Below are positions 1 to 10,751 of a stretch of DNA of 64,000 nucleotides, piece after piece; within the stretch, counting starts at the first letter, position 1, and the number at the start of each line of letters is the position of its first letter. A program made the translations under genes and the position numbers. Where the stretch lies: assembly GCA_013365325.1 (NCBI GenBank), contig JABVXV010000208.1:49022-113021 (forward strand). Direction: 5' to 3'. The notes under the pieces were generated by a model. That model worked only from the letters and a program-made list of their open reading frames with translations. It was not told the origin of the DNA and searched no databases. This stretch comes from Dipetalonema caudispina. Taxonomy: Eukaryota > Nematoda > Chromadorea > Rhabditida > Onchocercidae.

Positions 1-3000
1 TGTTAACCTACTTTATTATCCTTATCTCCTTCTATTATTTCTTATTTTCCTAGACGAGATCTTGTATTTACCATCCGCCTCAGAGCTATATCAGCAAAAT
101 TTCAGATTTCAACTACTTGGCTGGAAATTTGTTTGCAATGAACTCGGATTTGCTCGACTACATCAAACAAATGATGGAAAATCGCTCATTTTTTATACAA
201 AAAATGAATTCAGTGGATGGTTTTATTGCTTGAGACGAGAAAAAAACTATAATTTCAAATTCCTTCAAATCTGATATAAATTGATTGATTCTGAGTCCGA
301 AAATACCTGATGATATCGTTGACGTTGCACGTAACCTCTCCAATATTTTTCGATGATAACAGCGGCAGCTTTCATTTGTTTGAATTGTATCCGATGAATC
401 CATCCACGAACGGTTTTCTGAATTGCTGTTACTCGCAATATCAGCATACGCTCTTCTTCCTTAATTGTTATTACCAGACTATATTTATATTCATATCTTT
501 TAAGAATAATTAATGAATAGACTTTCCACTTTGCATCATCTTCCCAAATTATCAAAAAGACTGAAACGTTTTAGCTAAATTCCGAAAATTTTATGAAATT
601 CCTTTCTGTTTTAAGCAGATTTAGCCAAGTTTTGGCTTTTTTCATGTATTGAAAGTAATACATGAATCATTTTAACTTTTCGCTCTACAACAAATTTAAT
701 ACCTGTTGCAATAGCAAATGTTGGGCCTCTTTCAAGAATATCATTGTTTTCCCAAGTTTAATATCAGCTTTCGGTCCCAAAATAATATCACAAATTCGTT
801 GTGACGCCATACGACAATCTACCGAACGCGGTGGGCCTAAACACTGTTAACGATTCTGTATTTATGAAACTGGTTTTGAACGTATTTCGAAGAGATCATT
901 TTGATTTTTACGATTTCAAGTTTTCGAAACAAAAGTGCAAAATTCAAATTTCAAGAACTTGCATGATTAACATTCAGCAGAATAAAAATCTCACCGATAT
1001 GATTTACAAGCAAGCGATAACGTTCCACAAAGCACTCGTATTGATATCGAACGGGATAACCTAATTTCCGAATCCTTACCATTTCCAGCAAATTCATATA
1101 ACGCATTTGCTTGTAAACCACTTCATGTTCCAAGTACTGTAAGTACAGCTCTTTATTGCAGAGAAAAAATTATCAGATCATTGTTAAGTTTATTCAGATA
1201 CACTGTCCTAAGACCAAGATCAGACTTTTCGTTTGTGACAAATAATGGATCCTTAGTACATTTAAAACATCAATTCTTAGGCTTCCACTCTTTTACGATC
1301 ATATATCGCTTGGAGTGGAATGTTGAATATTTGAGAGAGATGAAATAAGTTTGGCAGTGCATCGGATTACTGATATTTTATTTTTTAATAAAAGACTGTG
1401 CACAGAATCCCTCTGCTATCTCTCCTTTATCCACTGTTTCTGGAATTACAGCGATTTGCTGACTTCCGGTCCTCAAAAATTTGAGTAGTCTTTAGGATAT
1501 GCTCGTACAGCGGTGATTTTTATAACATTCTAATAATTTAGGATAACTGTACTTGGCAAAATCTAGAATCGTGGTAACTTCTTACGTCTCTTTCATCACT
1601 ATTGTAGAGGTATAGAATAATAGACGATTTGCAGTTTTTCAATTAAATGGGAGTATTCAGCTAATACTGAAAATTGGAAATCGAAGTCGAGAGATGGACA
1701 AGTATCGGAGAAATACATTTTTGGATAACAGGGAAAGCAGCTAGTGTTAAGAGATGCTTTATTTACTTCGATATATTGCTCTTGTGCTTTCGGATATCCC
1801 ATAACTTAGCATCTTTCAAACTTATTTGTAGATAAAAATCGTAAATTACCTGAATTAGTCCTTCTCAGTTAATTATTATACAACGACAAATGGATAAACA
1901 AACAAAAATTTGCAAATTTCGACAAGTTACCTATCGCTAGCTTATTTCTTGTTACGATTTTTAGCTTTATCAGGGATGCTCAATATTATTCTCAATAAAT
2001 TCGCAAAAACAAGTATCTCATCAAAAGAAAACAATATAATTCATATAACTTTCCCAGAAATGAGGTAAGATTGCCTGTTTCCAAAAGACATAGCGAAATG
2101 AGGAAATTCGGGGAATCTGAAGCATTTATGCTTAATAGATAAGATCGAGCGATGAAAGTATATGTATTAGTCGAAGCATGTTCGAGGAGTCAGAGTTCTT
2201 TGCAGGAAATTTAGGAAGAGAAATTGACAATTTCACAAAGTGATTACAAAGTTAAGATACCCAAAAATTATCTGTTTCCATATAAGTTGGAACTTTTTGG
2301 CCAGTGAGTAGATAAATGAATTAGTTAGATTGGACATTTCAATTGATAAAATTAGTCATGAATTTACCAGTGGTCGTTTGATCGCATTTGGTACGATGCA
2401 ATTAATGAAAAAGGGTTCTTTCTGCTCCAAACTTGCGATTAAATTGTCTAGTGATTTTCTGAAATGGTTGGTGATTGTAGGATGTTTGTCTCGTATCACC
2501 GACAGATCGTCGTAGTCGTAGACATCATCAAAGAGCAGCTTAAGAAGTCGAAATTCACTCCCATGCAAAAGCTCGAGTAAATCAGAAGAGAACTTGTCGC
2601 GATTTTTATCAATAAAGCCTAGAAATGGACATGTAGTGAAATACTGGATTAACTGAAAAAACTTCGAACTGAATTGTAATGTAATGATAAAAATAATGAC
2701 GATGTTATCATCAATAAAACACAACTGCACTACAGTTGTTTTATAATTTCTTGGCTACTGTACTGTCGGTTACGGTAACTCGGTAATGCTGAAGTGACAT
2801 ATGCTGTGATTGAAGTAATTGCTCAAATTGACATCTGTTTGTTATTTTTCATACTAGATTTCGATACCTAAGCCAATGAATTGTATTATTAGTAAATAAC
2901 AAGATAAAGACAAATGGAACCTTTGGAATGATAGAAAACAGTCCCAGCATAATGAGCTATGCCAAATGATTTGTCTAAATCAGATTGAGGCTTAAAATAT

Positions 3001-6000
3001 ACTCCTTCTTTATTTTCATGATGGATGTGCAACTTTTTGAGCATACCTTGATCAGTACCCTAAAAAGTTAGAAAGGAATTTTTGTTATTCACTTCGATAT
3101 AATGTCACAATTGCTCTCTGAATGAGCTAATTTAAATGCAAACCTCTGGAAGAAAGCATTCTTCATCCATTATTGACATAATACTCATTGGTCCTAATGC
3201 AATTAAATCCAAAACTTCTTTATCGTCTATAACTTCTATCGATCCCCAATTTATCTGTTCCAAATCGTAGATACTGAAAATTTACTTTCTACCTACTTCA
3301 ATTAGTGGACAAACAAATCTTGAAATATTCTAATATTTATCAAGAGTTTTTGTGCAAAAAAAATGAAGTTTTCATCTAACTATTTTTTGTTCAGCAACCA
3401 AATTGTAGAAAAGAAAATTAGTCAAGTTTGAGCCAAGAGATTAGAATAAGCTGTTATTAAATTAGAAATATGATGAGAGAAGGAATATTGGACATATTCG
3501 GAGATTTATCCTCCTAATTCCACCTGATGAAAGGGAATTTGTTACTGTGTAAGAGATATACTGCTTGTACATAAACATGTCTATAATATATACAGTACGG
3601 ATAAAATGTATTGTGGAAAGTCTACTATATGTTTACGGCAGGATCACTTGGATCCGCAAGTTTGATTGATTGTGACTGAGGAAAGTGATCCGAAAGGATT
3701 ACACATCATATCATTCCTAAGGATAATATTTATCCTTCATGCATCATATGGAGATCTTTGTAGATCGCCGAAGAACAGTGATTTTTTTTAAAGATGGACT
3801 TGTTTGCTCTATAAAGATCGACAAAAGTTCCAGAAATTAATGCTGTGTCAAATTAAATTCTCTATATGATTATTACTCTAACTGTACAAACGATGTCAAA
3901 GTAATTAAGTTTAAGCAGATGAAGTTGAAGTTGCTTGAAATTAGAATGTGTATGGATAGCTGTTTATTTGATTAGTCGATCGGTTAATCAGTGGATGGAG
4001 CTGCATTTTACATTAATATGAAGTAAAAAATCTGTCATTTTGCGAGCATACGTTCAGATGAAATTCAAACCATCCCGCAGTGAATTCTCATTGATTTTAT
4101 TCAAGCCTACCTCAATTTTGTTAATTACAACTGCTTACTTCTGACCCTTTCACTTCACTTATCACTTCACTGACAGCTGATAATATACCAACCTTTGTTC
4201 CATTTTGAATATGAAATTGAAGAATAACTGATGCAGAGATTCGTTCGTATAATTTATGCAAAACTGCTCGAAACTGTTGCGAGCGAAATTCTCGAAACCG
4301 AAGATATCAAGAATTGAAATGCTTCTATTCTGTGATTCCTCTTTTCGGACCCTTAAGAAGACGTCTTTCATAGGATGGATGATTTATTTAATAGTAAAAA
4401 TAGCTCGTTGAGTTTTTTACACGACAATAAAAATTTAGCTATTAAGAAACAGTGGAATTGATCACTAATTAAATGGAGTTGAATGAAGCTAAATTTCAGT
4501 GAATTACCCATTCATGGTGTTATTGATTTTCTGAATGATGTGGAGGAAAAGTCGATGATAGATTGTCTTGACGAAGACGTCACGTACATCGAGAGTTTGT
4601 TCAGCATTCAGATATGAGATGACACGCTCCATTCCAATCAACAAACTTCGCCTTGTCAATGCGTTCACCAACGACTGCTTCTTCATCTTCAACACCAATT
4701 TGCAGAATCATATGCTCAAATCTGTGATTAGCTATGGCGAAGTTGCATGTACCTCATCAACTTTTTTACAGCACAGCAGCTATTGATCATCGAAATGAAC
4801 TACTGACAATTGAAATGAGCTGTTGATCTGTTTGACTTACTGAAGTTCAACCTTATCATTGCCAGGTGGATTCTTTGAGAATTTTTTCTTTCTAAATGAA
4901 CTCATATGATTCAATTTTCGGAAGCGAATCTTTAAATTTGGTATTTCCTAACTGACATACAACATTTCATTTTGAGCTAAGAGAAAGTAAACCATTCTTT
5001 ATGTAGTCGCACTCTAAGAAAAACATACTGAAAGAAGATTAGCAACTCTTTCGATTTCAGCTGTATCTCTGATTTCCACTACTTCCATACCATCTACTAT
5101 TTTGGCTGAAAATGAAATTAACTTAGATCGGCTATGTTTTCCTTAACACAAGCAATTTATATGAATCTGTTATTTAATTAATGAATTTCTGGCGCTCAAC
5201 AATCGCAATCTGATAGTTTTCATCAAAGCAGTTTGTCAGTGGCAACAATTAGTTCGCTTACCGATATATTTGATATTGCCAGCATGTAGTATTGCGGCAA
5301 GAATTTTGAAAATGGACCAGATTTCGGAGTCTTTGAACATCAGGATCTTCATGGAAGAACGGATTTCGGCCAGATCGGCTGCATCATTTCGACCTTCCAC
5401 TCTTAACGCACCACCCTCCAACAATGATTCATATAAGGAAGACAGTACCATTTTATTAGCGGAGAAAATGATCGAACCGATTGATGAAATTTGATAAGTA
5501 ACAGATATGGAAGAGCCAACCTGATTTAAGTAATAGAAGTCACTCGCGTTACTTAGAGATAGTTCCTGCTTCTCCGATGTAGTTAAGCCGGCAAGGAGAC
5601 AGTAAAATATATGGTAATTCCGTTCATCTGATGCTTGTGACACGACACGCGATTTCTCCAGTAAATAATGCTCAAATCTGGCACCTTCGATTGCGCCGTT
5701 ACTTGTGAAATATAGGTCGATACTACGCCCAAAACGTGATGAATTATCATTTCGCGTCGTTTTCGCATTACCAAATGCTGTAAATTATTTCTATTGAAAT
5801 ATTAAATTCAGTAATCAAAATGCAGTCATCCTGAAAGTAACAGGACCGCGATATTGCATTGAAACCATGAAGTGGCTGAACTATTTCTGAATTATGAATT
5901 GCTTGTGATTGGTTGCCAAGTAATCAATCAAACCGTCAGGAACAGGAATAAACAAGCAGGCAACTTCAATTATCAAAAATTTTTCTACGTTTCAGATTTG

Positions 6001-8743
6001 ATATGGAAGAAAGTGAAAAAAATGTTTCTTGTAAACTTCTTATGAAAATAATCGGCCGAAGGCGAATGCTGCTGGGAACTTCTTTGTAAAACAATTATTG
6101 TATGAATGAACTAACTAATATATATACCTTTGGAAACTTCATATAGTTAATATTTGTAAACTGTAGAAAAGACCTTCTATGATTGGATTTACTTCCAAAA
6201 CTTGTTGTTCAATCCAGGAATGTTGGCCTGATACGGTTGCCAGAAATTGGATAACCAGTTTTGCAGATTCTGTTTTGCCTGAACCTGATTCGCCACTAAA
6301 ATGGGTAGCAATCAATAAAAATGAAATTTTGATATCAAAATTTCATTTTTTAACATTGACTGATGTGCTATATATCTTATGCTTCCATACAGTTTACATT
6401 GGCAAACATTTAGGGAAATATCGCCAGTGCGATTGGCTAAATCAATTTAGTGGACTGAAAATGCAGAAAAAAAAGTTGAATAATGCAATCCCTTCATCTT
6501 TTCCTTGAATTCAAAGTTTGACTCAATTTCAAGTCGAAATATGAGCAGAAAGAAAGTTTAGATGGACTTACCTAATAAGGATACACTGATCCCGATTATC
6601 TGATTTCATACTGCAGTAGGCAGAGTTGGCGATCGCGAAGATATGGGGCGGTAGCTCACCGATTCGCCGATTACGGTATAACAGAATTTGTTCTATTGAA
6701 TAAATCGGCAAAGGCATGTTTGGATTTACTGCTATTAGCACGGAACCGACGTATGTCTGTAAAATCAGTTTCTGAATAAAATGAATCCTAAGCTTTACAA
6801 TATGGTTTCAATCAAAAATGGCACAATCTTCTACCTCTTCCTGTTGAATGAGTTATTTGTATACCCGCACAAATTCTTCGGATCTCAAACTCCCGAGCCA
6901 ACCTCGTGTACCCTAAATCCTTAGCTGTTAAGCAAATACTCCTGCCTCACTGAAAAAACTATCTTCTCTTCCTTTATCAGGCAGTCTCAATCAAATTTGA
7001 TTATTTCATTTCTCAACTGCAGTAATATTCATATTTCTTGCTACTCTGCATTCTGCAAATTAAAGTATTTCAATTTTCACTTTCATTTTTCACTGCCATT
7101 TCCAGTTTTTGCTTTTTCCAGTCTCTATTCCGGAGATGATTCCAACGTGCTACGTTTTAGTTATGATCTACTATTCCAGCAAATAAATGGACCCATGCTT
7201 ACAGCAAATTTTTGACGTAATTGAATTTGTTTTTATATGTTTTGTTGCCCTACGCCACATACAATTTTTTCTTTTTCAAGGTTTCTTGGCTCTCGGTTGC
7301 ATGTTCTATCAGATTTTTTGATCAAAGGCTACTATTTAGATACAGAAGTTACAGGAAGGAGGACGTTTATCACTACTAATATAAGAAGTTATTACTACCT
7401 AATAGCTCTCCAGATTAGTCTCAAAAACGATTTAGCAATCAGTAGGACAATATCCCTAGCCTTCGAAAGAATGATACTCTTATTATCACTATCGAAAGTT
7501 CCTTCCTGTTATCGTTGTGGCCATCATCATTGGAAAAAACTGATTGAAATTATAAAAATGATGGATTCATTATCATCATCATCGCTAATACAGTCTACTA
7601 GATGTTCTAGACTGGAAGAGGGGTCCCGGTGTCCTTCTCCTTGGTCACTGACCTCGAAATTACTAGTGACGAACAATTTAATGATGAGAGAATACACGAT
7701 AAAGAGGAAAGAAGGAGAGATAGTGGGAGGAATAATGGGGTCTCCAATCACCCGTACTATATCGGACTCCATATCCACTTATTATTCTAGCTGATTTTCT
7801 AGCATTTCCCGTTTTCCGTTTAACGCTTTTTAGCCTGATTGCTTGGATCCTAATGACAGAGACACTAAATAATCAAATTCTAGTAGGAAAGAAATAAAAG
7901 AAGGCAAGATACTTGCTATTCAAACTGTGTCGTTGGGTTTCAGAGAACAACTGAACCTAAGTAAGGCCTGAAGCCAGATCTATTCCTCATTTGCTAGTAC
8001 TGTGCGTCAAGCAGAGAATTCGTAAGATATTATCATTCCCTCAATAGTGATAATATAATGTTCATTGACGGATTTAGGCTTAACTATTAAAACATTCCAC
8101 TGCTGGCTTCATTTCCCAATACTAACTTACATAAATGAGCTTGTTGTTGTAGCGCACGAATAGATTCCGAAGCAACGCAGCCTCGTGCAAATCGTCCAAA
8201 CTAATCATGTCTTCGACACCTTGCACTGAAGTTGCATGCATCACACGATAAGGATGATCCATCAATAGCCACTGCTCCTAGAAATACATTTGGAAGAGAA
8301 GGATTATTTTTCAGCATCATTGGACAATTCTAGATGACCTGAATAGAAATTTCTAGCACATTTTAATTTTAACTACCTTCTAATTGGAAGATATATTTAT
8401 GGAACTTTTCCTCATTTCATATTAGATTACAGCATTATGAGAGGTGATAACCCTATCAATAAGAATGGGATTGAGGAGAATTACCTGGGCAAAATCATCG
8501 ATCACCTTGAACTTGTCATCCTCAACTTCTAAAACTCGTGCTCCGATCGAGCAAATGAGTCGACTTTTTGCAACCGGTTCGAGCCATAAGAAATCACCCT
8601 GCAAGAGAACTGCTGGCGATTTACAAGAAGAGTTGACAGAAATAGTTTCAGGTGAAGGTTTTGAAAGTTATTCATCCACCATTTTATCAATATATATCAT
8701 TTTAGATAGAGGTATGATACCAGACCTTACTGAACTGAATCAT
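1..8743 (-). CDS. Unconventional myosin, class VII-like (hum-6-like), 5' part: motor domain and two IQ motifs; continues past left edge
   Basis: Actin-based ATP-driven motor. Exons (high to low): 8743-8726, 8598-8485, 8277-8131, 6756-6572, 6295-6174, 5777-5521, 5415-5262, 5105-5029, 4686-4508, 4351-4193, 3273-3144, 3059-2921, 2618-2368, 1136-995, 836-703, 459-307; all join in phase, 787 codons. Seen: start exon MIQFSK then GDFLWLEP, with the intron placed as I recall it in MYO7A; P-loop GESGSGKT (~157-164); switch I NDNSSRFG (~204-211); DIFGFENF (~432); converter [12 protein letters not shown] motifs in the last exon. Class VII is inferred from motor similarity ([34 protein letters not shown]); class XII or another MyTH4-FERM myosin is possible because the tail is outside the window. 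Odd: the usual FVRCIKPN reads FINCIVPN. The next exon after 307 was not found; the last 300 bases have no phase-compatible ORF that I trust. Confidence 0.92.
307..836 (-). other. Myosin exons 15-16: converter end and two IQ motifs
   Basis: Exon 836-703 encodes the end of the converter ([18 protein letters not shown]). Exon 459-307 encodes 51 residues with two IQ-like motifs, [14 protein letters not shown] and [14 protein letters not shown], which in myosins bind calmodulin or light chains and form the lever arm. The acceptor of the last exon is caattaag|GAA, an AAG site fixed by exact length agreement with MYO7A as I recall it. The donor CATCAG|gtattt is clear. Confidence 0.82.
1137..2367 (-). 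other. Myosin intron 13 (1.2 kb)
   Basis: Lies between the exon ending KRPL (low end 2368) and the exon starting YLEHEVV (high end 1136). Only short AT-rich ORFs without recognisable similarity are visible. Nothing else seen. Confidence 0.7.
3274..4192 (-). other. Myosin intron 10 (0.9 kb)
   Basis: Joins FKMEQ|S in phase across 919 bp. Around 3640-3740 there are short repeated and self-complementary blocks (two aGTGATCC/GGATCaC-like words and a near palindrome aaggataatatttatcctt at about 3718-3736). No coding signal. Confidence 0.6.
5416..5520 (-). other. Stop-free 105-bp intron in the myosin head (possible retained segment)
   Basis: Between exons 6 and 7 the splice signals AATCAG|gttggc and ttggag|GGTGG bound exactly 105 bp, which is 35 codons without a stop in the reading frame. 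Removing it restores the family length (LNQ joined to GGALRVEGR), so I treat it as an intron. If retained, it would insert 35 residues into the head without breaking the frame. Confidence 0.55.
6174..6756 (-). other. Myosin exons 4-5: nucleotide-binding core (P-loop) with intervening intron
   Basis: Exon 6756-6572 encodes [11 protein letters not shown] to DQCILI. Exon 6295-6174 encodes [18 protein letters not shown] and ends in NPIIE. The serine before GES is split across the intron (AG|T), and both borders have standard signals (CTTATTAG|gtaagt, cattttag|TGG). The intact P-loop and intact frame argue against a pseudogene at this point. Confidence 0.9.
6317..6350. repeat. 34-bp perfect palindrome in myosin intron 4
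   Basis: The arms are 17 bases each with no loop, centred on GAT|ATC at 6333/6334; the pairing stops at 6316/6351. It sits 22 bases upstream of the acceptor of the P-loop exon on the minus strand. In RNA it would fold into a hairpin next to the 3' splice site. Confidence 0.95.
6757..8130. other. Myosin intron 3 (1.37 kb) with unexplained ORFs on both strands
   Basis: The intron carries a plus-strand ORF of 185 codons (7237-7794) and a minus-strand ORF of 83 codons (7527-7778) that is rich in Asp/Glu/Ser near its C-terminus (motif DDDDNES). Neither resembles a family I know, and the plus ORF is rich in Ser/Leu/Ile low-complexity. They are unusually long for AT-rich intronic DNA, but I do not call a gene. 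Confidence 0.4.
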
Positions 8744-9964
8744 CTCTTTAATTCAATACATTTGATTGGATATGTCAATGAATCCAATAGAACTTAAAAT
8801 TAAGTGGAATCAGCTTCCTGTCGTGTTGATAAGTGATAAGTGATTCTGAAAAAACATTTGTAAAAAAAAAGAAATGTTCCTCCTCCTTGTACTGAACATA
8901 AACACGGCATATTAGCATGAATGCTTCACGTGTATTGAAAAATACGTCTCTCTTCATTTTTTATATTCTGGCTGAAGAGTGCGTTTGACGATAACGTTTA
9001 TTTTTAATATTAAGGCCAATAATTCCTATTCATGGAGGAAATTTCACAAAGGACATATTATAGTCAATTAGTAATATATGGAGAATTCATTCTTAAAATT
9101 TTTTTGAATAATTAAAACACATGGTCGGTCGACTTATTATACAGAGCAAAAAATCAGATGGACAACAAGTGGAGTATTGGTAATGAGCAGATATCGCTGG
9201 ATTTCTGGTAGGGTCTATTTCAAAAAATTTAAATAGTGAACGAAAGAGACACGTCGACACATACATACGCCTAAATATTCCATCACGGGAATTATTGGAT
9301 TCGTAAACGATGAGAAAGATAGTTGGTAAGAAAGGAATAATTCCTTAAATGGGAACAGCGATACGATTCTTCTTTTTCGTATTGTCTTCTCGTGAAGAAC
9401 TAATCAGCACACAACACATATACACCCCCGATAGGTGTTGTCACCCGCAACGGACTCTTTACATTCTTGTCTCTGAAGGTCAAATCCTATCTGTCTTTCT
9501 TTATGCATGGATCATTTCGTTAATTGAGCTAGTGATAAACATAACTCTACAAGCATCTGATAATAACACTTTTCACTTATCTTGTTCATTCTTTTCTGAA
9601 TATTTCCTCTGTAATATTTTTTCTATTTTTACCTTATCATAAAAAAGATTTAAACAACGTCTTCTTACTCGCATAGATCTATTATTGTTTATAGGCTTTT
9701 TAGATGGCCGATGATCTTACATGGTCGTGACAGATCAGCGAATTTGTCAGAAGGAATGATTACACTATAATGATTGGTCGATCGGTTTGGGGTATCAATA
9801 GTGCTTAGTGGAAAAAGGTCATAAAATACTCCTTTATAATTTTCAATTAGATCCATAATATTGCAGTTAGCTATAACATAAAATATTTGTTGAAGATTGA
9901 ATTGTATACAGGGACACCCCAGCACTGTAAAGATATTCGGATGTTGCCTAAGCGTTTTTTTTTT

Positions 9965-9995
<31 letters not shown>

Positions 9996-10751
9996 AAAAT
10001 GATAAATTTAAGCGATTGGATTGGCAACAACTGATTATCGCAACAAATTGGAATTTGCGAACGCATATAATCATTGTGGGGTGCTTTCTTGGTGATAAAT
10101 TCCAGCGATAATTATTATTATTATTATCAAGTTATTATTTGTCAGGAACTTTGTACAGTAAAGCGAATAATTCAGAGAAGTTCAAGAAAAAAACGGCCAG
10201 CTGTTTTTTTCAAATATAATATAAAGCTGATATATTATTTGGAATGCACATTTCAATATAACTTTATTCGAATTGAAATTCAACTTTTTCACTTCTAAAA
10301 ATACCTTAGTGTGCATTGTTGTGCACGGTGGAATGCAGAAAGCACTCAAAAACTTCTGCTGAAATGCCTCCAATTCCCCTCAAAAATAGCGAAAAATGTG
10401 CATTCCTATGAACAAAAGAAATCAAAAAAATACTGAACCCAAAAAAGAATAATTTAAAAGTGATATGAGGCACGTTACTCAAGATGAAACAGTTCAAATA
10501 AAATAAATCGCTAAATTAACAGAAAACTTCTTGCTGCACTTTATACGTCTAATTTCAACTTTATCGAAGGATGTGATTGGTAGGAAACAGATGATGATAT
10601 TTAAAAATGAAAAATTTGCAATTTGCACTATTTTGGCGATATGTACATCCTAGGAGAAAAACACTACTATTCGAGGAGAGGAATTCGAATAAAGCCCAGA
10701 AGGAAGAGACTAGAAGGAATGCACTAACGAGGAAATTAAAGATGAGCTTGT
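8744..10751. other. Intergenic: myosin 5' flank and NPC1 3' flank (2.0 kb)
   Basis: Contains the upstream region of the myosin start exon and the 3' end of the NPC1 transcript. On the minus strand the first AATAAA after the NPC1 stop that I see is at 10268-10263, about 490 nt downstream, so it is only a candidate poly(A) signal. ORFs here (9349-9642 plus, 9689-10066 minus) are AT-rich or built on the simple repeat and look spurious. Confidence 0.5.
9955..9995. repeat. Poly-T followed by (CT)n tract
   Basis: Fifteen T (9955-9969) run directly into about 13 CT dinucleotides. On the minus strand this reads as (AG)n followed by poly-A. It produces the artificial RERERE/KKKK stretch in the minus-strand ORF here. 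Confidence 0.95.

Noticed and set aside
4508..4800. Frameshift/pseudogene at myosin exon 9
   Set aside because: An upstream in-frame TGA and a GVEDEE-like reading in another frame first suggested a frameshift. Using the acceptor gttgaag|ATG gives exact family length and an open frame, so no lesion is needed.
6179..6508. Plus-strand ORF of 109 codons
   Set aside because: It is the antisense of the myosin P-loop exon plus adjoining intron.
9689..10066. Minus-strand ORF with RERERE and KKKK
   Set aside because: Produced by the CT and poly-T tract.
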